Source of the DNA: Parcubacteria group bacterium CG11_big_fil_rev_8_21_14_0_20_41_14
Lineage (GTDB): Bacteria > Patescibacteriota > Patescibacteriia > UBA2169
Length of the DNA stretch: 9,269 nucleotides
NCBI GenBank assembly: GCA_002787075.1
Contig: PCVT01000054.1
Span: forward strand, 1 to 9,269
Direction: 5' to 3'
Position numbers and translations under genes: made by a program. The notes under the pieces are model-generated. The model was given only the letters and a program-made list of their open reading frames with translations. It was not told where the DNA came from and did not search any database. Shown piece by piece: positions 5,714 through 9,269 of this stretch (its first letter is position 1; each line of letters opens with the position of its first letter).

Positions 5714-8700
5714 TTATTTACTCTCTTCTTCTTTTATAACTTTTCCATTTTTGAGCAATTCAACATCAAGCCCAAGCCCCTTTAACTCGCGCACAAGCAC
5801 ATTGAATGATTCAGGAACATTGCGCTTTTCAATGGGCTCGCCTTTTATGATTGCTTCATATGCTTTGGATCTGCCTGGAACATCGTCTGATTTTATAGTC
5901 AAAATTTCCTGCAATGTATGCGCGGCCCCATATGCTTCTAAAGCCCATACTTCCATTTCCCCGAATCTCTGGCCTCCGAACTGGGCTTTTCCGCCCAAAG
6001 GTTGCTGAGTAACTAATGAGTAAGGCCCGATTGAACGCTGATGGATTTTGTCTTCTACTAAGTGATTCAATTTAAGCATGTAAATATATCCAACTGTTGA
6101 AGATTGATCAAATTTTCTTCCGGTCTTTCCGTCATACAAAGCTATTTTTCCATTTTCAGGATATCCAGCGCGCTTCAATTCTTCGCGGATAACTTCTTCA
6201 GGAACGCCGTCAAGCGCCGGAGAAGCGACATTATATCCCAAAGACTGCGCCGCGAGCCCAAGATGAGTTTCCAAAATCTGGCCTAAGTTCATGCGGGACG
6301 CAACACCCAAAGGATTCAAGATAATATCCATTGGCCTTCCGTTTTCATCAAATGGCATATCTTCAACAGGCACGATTTTTGAAATAACTCCTTTGTTGCC
6401 GTGCCTTCCAGCCATTTTGTCGCCAACCTGAACTTTTCTTAAAGAAGCTACTGATACTTGTATAGTTTTAATAACTCCAGATGGTAATTTATCTCCATTG
6501 TCGCGGGAGAAAATTTTAATATCAACTACTTTTCCATGTTCTCCATGTTCAAGATAAAGAGATGAGTCGCGAACATCTTTTGCTTTTTCCCCGAAAATCG
6601 CGCGCAAAAGCTTTTCTTCTGCGCTAAGCTCTGCTTCGCCTTTTGGCGTTATCTTTCCAACTAAAATATCACCGCTGGATGCTTCCGCGCCAATGCGCAC
6701 AACGCCTTCCATGTCCAAATCCTTTAGCTTGTCTTCTCCAACATTTGGAATGTCGCGCGTAACAATTTCAGGGCCTAGCTTTGTGTCGCGCACATCAATA
6801 GTGTAGTCATCAATATGAATGGAGGTGTATCTATCGTCCTGAACTAAACGCTCTGAAATAAGAATAGCGTCTTCATAGTTTCCGCCTTCCCAGGATAGGA
6901 ACGCGACCAGAAGATTTTGCCCAAGAGCAAGTTCTCCATTGTCAGTGGCTGCTCCGTCCGCGATTACTTCGCCTTTTTTCACTTTATCGCCCTTAGAAAC
7001 CACTGGCTTCTGGTTCATGCTAGTTGACGCGTTTGAGCGGACGAATTTTCCTAAAGCATATTCTTTAATTTCATCTTTATGCTTGATAGTAATTTTATCT
7101 GATTGAACGCCAGTAACAATTCCGTCTTCTTCCGATAAAACTACCTGCCCTGAATCAGCAGCAGCTCGATACTCGACTCCGGTTCCAACAATCGGGGCTT
7201 GTGGCCTGACAGTCGCGATTGCCTGGCGCTGCATGTTCGTGCCCATTAAAGCGCGTACCGCGTCATCATGCTCCAAAAATGGAATTAAAGAAGTAGCAAC
7301 AGAAACAATCTGTTTTGCTGAAACATCCATATACTGAATATCTCTTGCCTCAACGAACATTGGCTCGCCTTTTACGCGCGCTTCTACTTTTTCATCTGTA
7401 AAATATCCATCATCATCAATTTTAGCAGTGGCTGCTGTTGTAATAATTTTTGATTCCTCAATAGCTGTAAGATATACTATTTCATCGGTTACGCGTGATT
7501 TGTCAACTTGTTCCTCGTGTACTACTTTTCGATATGGAGTTTCCAAAAATCCGAACTGGTTGATTCTGGCGTAGCTTGCCAAATGTCCAACTAGCCCGAT
7601 GTTTGGTCCTTCAGGAGTCGCGATAGGGCAGATTCGGCCATAGTGTGTGCGGTGCACATCGCGCACATCAAACCCAGCGCGCTCGCGTGAAAGTCCACCC
7701 GGACCCATAGCAGACAGGCGCCTCTTGTGCTCCAGTTCTGCCAAAGGATTGGTTTGGTCCATGAACTGCGAAAGCTGAGATGACATGAAAAATTCTTTAA
7801 TAGAACCAATAACTGGGCGCGCGTTTATAAGCTGGTTAGGAGTAATGGTGTTGATATCCAAAGTGGACATTCTATCTTTTATAATTCGCTCCATTCTTGC
7901 CAAGCCCACGCGAAGCTTGTTCTGCACCAATTCGCCCACAGTGCGCACGCGCCTGTTTGAAAGATGGTCAATATCATCAGCTGCTTCTTGGGATTTGGTT
8001 AAACGCATTATTTCGCGGATAACTAAAATTAAATCTTCCCTGCGCAAAATGCGATGCTCAGGATCATTAGGCACGTCCAAATCAAATCGCTGATTGATTT
8101 TGTATCTGCCAACTTTGGAAAAATCATACCTGTCAAAATTAAAAAACATGGCATGTATCAGCTGTTTGGCATTGCTCGCGGTTGCCAAATCTCCTGGCCT
8201 TATTCTTTTATATACTTCTTTAAGTCCTTCATCTTCGTTTTTCGCTGTATCGCGCTTTAATGTCTCGCTGAGCATTGCTGAATCTTCTTCTGACAAATCA
8301 GCAAAAATAGATTTGATTTCTTCGTCAGTGCCATATCCGAACGCGCGGAGCAATGAGGTAATGGCGACTTTTCGCTTGCGGTCGATTTTTACCCAAATAG
8401 CTCCATTAGAATCAGTTTCAATTTCAAGCCAAGCTCCGCGGTTTGGAATTACTTTGGCTCCATATTGTTTTTTGCCTCGCACGATTTCTGACGTGAAAAA
8501 CACGCCCGCGCTTCTAATAAGCTGGGATACTATAACGCGCTCTATTCCATTGATGATAAAAGTTCCTCTTGGCGTCATCATTGGAAAATCGCCCAAATAT
8601 ATTTCTTGTTCCTTGATTTCGCCGGTTCTTTTGTTTACAATTCTTGCTTTTACCCGAATTGCTGATTCATAGGATACATTCTTGGATCGAGCTATAATTT

Positions 8701-8926
8701 CGTCGAATTTTGGCTCATCTAAGTAATATTCTTCCAAATACAATTCCAAATCCCGGCCAATAAAGTCCTGAATTGGCGAGATTTCGTCAAATAATTCTCG
8801 CAATCCTGTCTTTAAAAACCAGTCATATGATTGCTTTTGTGATTCAATCAAATCTGGCAAATCAACTGCGTCATGCAGTTTTGTGAAGTATTTTCGCTCT
8901 ACTTTTTGGGAGTTTTTAGGCGACAT
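5714..8926 (-). CDS. rpoB: DNA-directed RNA polymerase subunit beta
   Basis: The 1070-residue beta subunit of core RNA polymerase, which forms the pincer opposite beta' and helps bind the RNA product and nucleotides. Visible: the protrusion and lobe (about 20-370) with the GDFPMMTPRGTFIINGIERV segment (112-131); rifampicin-pocket cluster I at 382-411, with Q387, D390, H400, R403 and S405 aligned to E. coli Q513, D516, H526, R529 and S531; CPIATPEGPN at 433-442; the flap region (about 690-820); the KVQVGDKMAGRHGNKG motif (831-846), with K837 and K845 aligned to E. coli K1065 and K1073; and the C-terminal clamp segment GKAQFGGQRFGEMEVWALEAYGA, given here as positions 979-1001. It is much shorter than E. 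coli RpoB (1342 residues) because the large lineage insertions are absent, as in CPR bacteria. At the E. coli L533 and E562 positions it has M407 and A436. ATG 8926 follows a weak AAGGGA ribosome binding site that lies inside a hairpin. Confidence 0.99.
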   Translation of the reverse strand: MSPKNSQKVERKYFTKLHDAVDLPDLIESQKQSYDWFLKTGLRELFDEISPIQDFIGRDLELYLEEYYLDEPKFDEIIARSKNVSYESAIRVKARIVNKRTGEIKEQEIYLGDFPMMTPRGTFIINGIERVIVSQLIRSAGVFFTSEIVRGKKQYGAKVIPNRGAWLEIETDSNGAIWVKIDRKRKVAITSLLRAFGYGTDEEIKSIFADLSEEDSAMLSETLKRDTAKNEDEGLKEVYKRIRPGDLATASNAKQLIHAMFFNFDRYDFSKVGRYKINQRFDLDVPNDPEHRILRREDLILVIREIMRLTKSQEAADDIDHLSNRRVRTVGELVQNKLRVGLARMERIIKDRMSTLDINTITPNQLINARPVIGSIKEFFMSSQLSQFMDQTNPLAELEHKRRLSAMGPGGLSRERAGFDVRDVHRTHYGRICPIATPEGPNIGLVGHLASYARINQFGFLETPYRKVVHEEQVDKSRVTDEIVYLTAIEESKIITTAATAKIDDDGYFTDEKVEARVKGEPMFVEARDIQYMDVSAKQIVSVATSLIPFLEHDDAVRALMGTNMQRQAIATVRPQAPIVGTGVEYRAAADSGQVVLSEEDGIVTGVQSDKITIKHKDEIKEYALGKFVRSNASTSMNQKPVVSKGDKVKKGEVIADGAATDNGELALGQNLLVAFLSWEGGNYEDAILISERLVQDDRYTSIHIDDYTIDVRDTKLGPEIVTRDIPNVGEDKLKDLDMEGVVRIGAEASSGDILVGKITPKGEAELSAEEKLLRAIFGEKAKDVRDSSLYLEHGEHGKVVDIKIFSRDNGDKLPSGVIKTIQVSVASLRKVQVGDKMAGRHGNKGVISKIVPVEDMPFDENGRPMDIILNPLGVASRMNLGQILETHLGLAAQSLGYNVASPALDGVPEEVIREELKRAGYPENGKIALYDGKTGRKFDQSSTVGYIYMLKLNHLVEDKIHQRSIGPYSLVTQQPLGGKAQFGGQRFGEMEVWALEAYGAAHTLQEILTIKSDDVPGRSKAYEAIIKGEPIEKRNVPESFNVLVRELKGLGLDVELLKNGKVIKEEESK

Positions 8927-9058
8927 ACAAAAAATCCCTTATTTTAGCCAAAATAAGGATTAAATTAGTTTAAAACGTGGAAAAATGTAAATCTTTTTGG
9001 AAACCAAATGTAAAGCAAAAGGCAGGTTTCGCAAAAAATAAGGATCCATGATGCATGA
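8927..9058 (-). other. rpoB 5' leader (about 130 nt, non-coding)
   Basis: The predicted transcript from the promoter at 9066-9094 would have an untranslated leader of about 130 nt, long for a bacterial gene. It holds two copies of ATCCTTATTTT (minus strand; plus positions 9035-9045 and 8950-8960), a GAAACC/GGTTTC inverted repeat (9000-9005 and 9025-9030), two copies of AAATGTAAA (8983-8991 and 9006-9014), and the terminal hairpin. No rplJ or rplL gene and no credible ORF is present. Confidence 0.5.
8929..8961 (-). promoter_or_regulatory. Hairpin with U-run at the rpoB start: possible attenuator or ribosome-binding-site switch
   Basis: On the minus strand, CCTTATTTT (8958-8950 copy) and AAAATAAGG (8945-8937) form a perfect 9-bp stem with loop GGCT; a one-base bulge allows AAUCC/GGAUU pairs to extend it to about 12 pairs. 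Six U (8934-8929) follow, then GT and ATG 8926. The only candidate ribosome binding site, AAGGGA, lies in the 3' arm. The element thus resembles both an intrinsic terminator and a site-masking hairpin. The stem is AT-rich, so stability is modest. Confidence 0.5.
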
Positions 9059-9065
9059 TAAAGAA

Positions 9066-9094
9066 ATTGTATATATTTTATGATAAGATGTCAA
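9066..9094 (-). promoter_or_regulatory. Near-consensus sigma70-type promoter of rpoBC
   Basis: On the minus strand a perfect TTGACA (9094-9089) and TACAAT (9071-9066, five of six matches) are separated by exactly 17 bp. Transcription would start near 9059. The bases upstream of the -35 box contain a T-rich tract (9104-9109 region) that could act as an UP element. A DnaA-box-like sequence touches the upstream edge of the -35 box, so binding there could affect this promoter. Confidence 0.8.
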
Positions 9095-9131
9095 GTATCC
9101 ACAAAAAATCAAGAGGAAAACCTGTGGATAA
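9095..9131. promoter_or_regulatory. Two inverted DnaA boxes
   Basis: GTATCCACA at 9095-9103 on the plus strand matches the DnaA box TTATCCACA in eight of nine positions; TGTGGATAA at 9123-9131 is a perfect TTATCCACA on the minus strand. The shared 8-mer TATCCACA forms an inverted repeat with a 19-bp spacer. A weaker possible box, TTTTCCACG on the minus strand, lies at 8976-8984. DnaA binds such boxes at origins of replication and at some promoters. Two boxes within 37 bp are unlikely by chance, but binding is inferred. Confidence 0.6.
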
Positions 9132-9180
9132 GTATCAGAAAATATATATTAGCAGAAGATCGGGATTATTGCAAATTTTT

Positions 9181-9269
9181 CAAATCTATGCAAGTTTATT
9201 CCAAATCTATGCAAAATTAACTAAATCTGTGCAAATTTAGACCAAATCTACTCAAAAATACACCAATCT
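9181..9269. repeat. Tandem array of 20-21-bp iteron-like repeats, running off the window
   Basis: The core AAATCTATGCAA or a close variant recurs with AAATCT at 9182, 9203, 9223 and 9244, and a partial ACCAATCT at 9262-9269, so spacing is 21, 20, 21 and about 21 bp. GCAA (or TCAA) follows each core at 9190, 9211, 9231 and 9252, and a diverged unit (ATTATTGCAA) may precede at 9165-9174. The period is close to two helical turns, so all cores face the same side of the DNA. The 20-bp steps break any protein frame, so the repeat acts at the DNA level. Confidence 0.7.

Noticed and set aside
8094..8672. A 192-codon plus-strand ORF, the longest antisense frame in rpoB
   Set aside because: Fully inside rpoB on the opposite strand, no ribosome binding site, composition typical of a reverse-frame shadow.
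9055..9240. A 61-codon plus-strand ORF ending in a repeated FQIYA motif
   Set aside because: The peptide repeat simply reflects the 21-bp DNA repeats; the frame stops within the array, overlaps the rpoB promoter and DnaA boxes, and has no ribosome binding site.
9181..9269. A CRISPR array
   Set aside because: Repeat period is only 20-21 bp with similar sequence throughout; there is no room for unique spacers and no cas gene is visible.

Overview
The window is an AT-rich bacterial chromosome segment dominated by an rpoB-rpoC operon on the minus strand (8926 down to 1823). The likely source is a member of Candidatus Patescibacteria (CPR), perhaps a Parcubacteria relative. This is inference from three things: a compact 1070-residue RpoB, an RpoC with a charged coiled-coil insert after the first zinc finger, and rpoBC standing apart from rplJ/rplL next to a minimal SPOUT methyltransferase. 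No marker gene for the phylum is visible, so the placement is tentative.

Layout from left to right. Positions 1-193 are the 3' end of a plus-strand gene that resembles the C-terminus of a metal-dependent amidohydrolase. Positions 194-390 are non-coding and packed with palindromes, including a perfect 32-bp one that can act as a bidirectional terminator and a short GC-rich hairpin. A minus-strand gene (396-884) encodes a CxxCxxCC (YkgJ-type) cysteine-cluster protein with its own promoter and terminator. Divergent from it is a plus-strand unit: promoter, a small 50-codon ORF with a good ribosome binding site, a terminator-like hairpin, then a SPOUT/TrmH-like RNA methyltransferase (1189-1659). 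A strong bidirectional terminator (1782-1814) lies between this unit and the convergent rpoBC operon.

rpoB and rpoC are intact, separated by 6 nt, with all the expected catalytic motifs; rpoC has no clear Shine-Dalgarno sequence and is probably translated by coupling to rpoB. The last 343 bases (8927-9269) hold no convincing gene but are rich in signals: a near-consensus sigma70-type promoter for rpoB, a roughly 130-nt leader ending in a hairpin that contains the rpoB Shine-Dalgarno sequence and is followed by a U-run, an 11-bp direct repeat that could pair alternatively with that hairpin arm, two inverted DnaA boxes right behind the promoter, and an array of 20-21-bp repeats running off the right edge.

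The coding part is ordinary core machinery. The most interesting part is the region upstream of rpoB: it looks either like one edge of a replication origin or like a DnaA-linked control region for RNA polymerase synthesis. The transcription direction of rpoBC, away from this region, fits co-directionality with a fork leaving an origin there.
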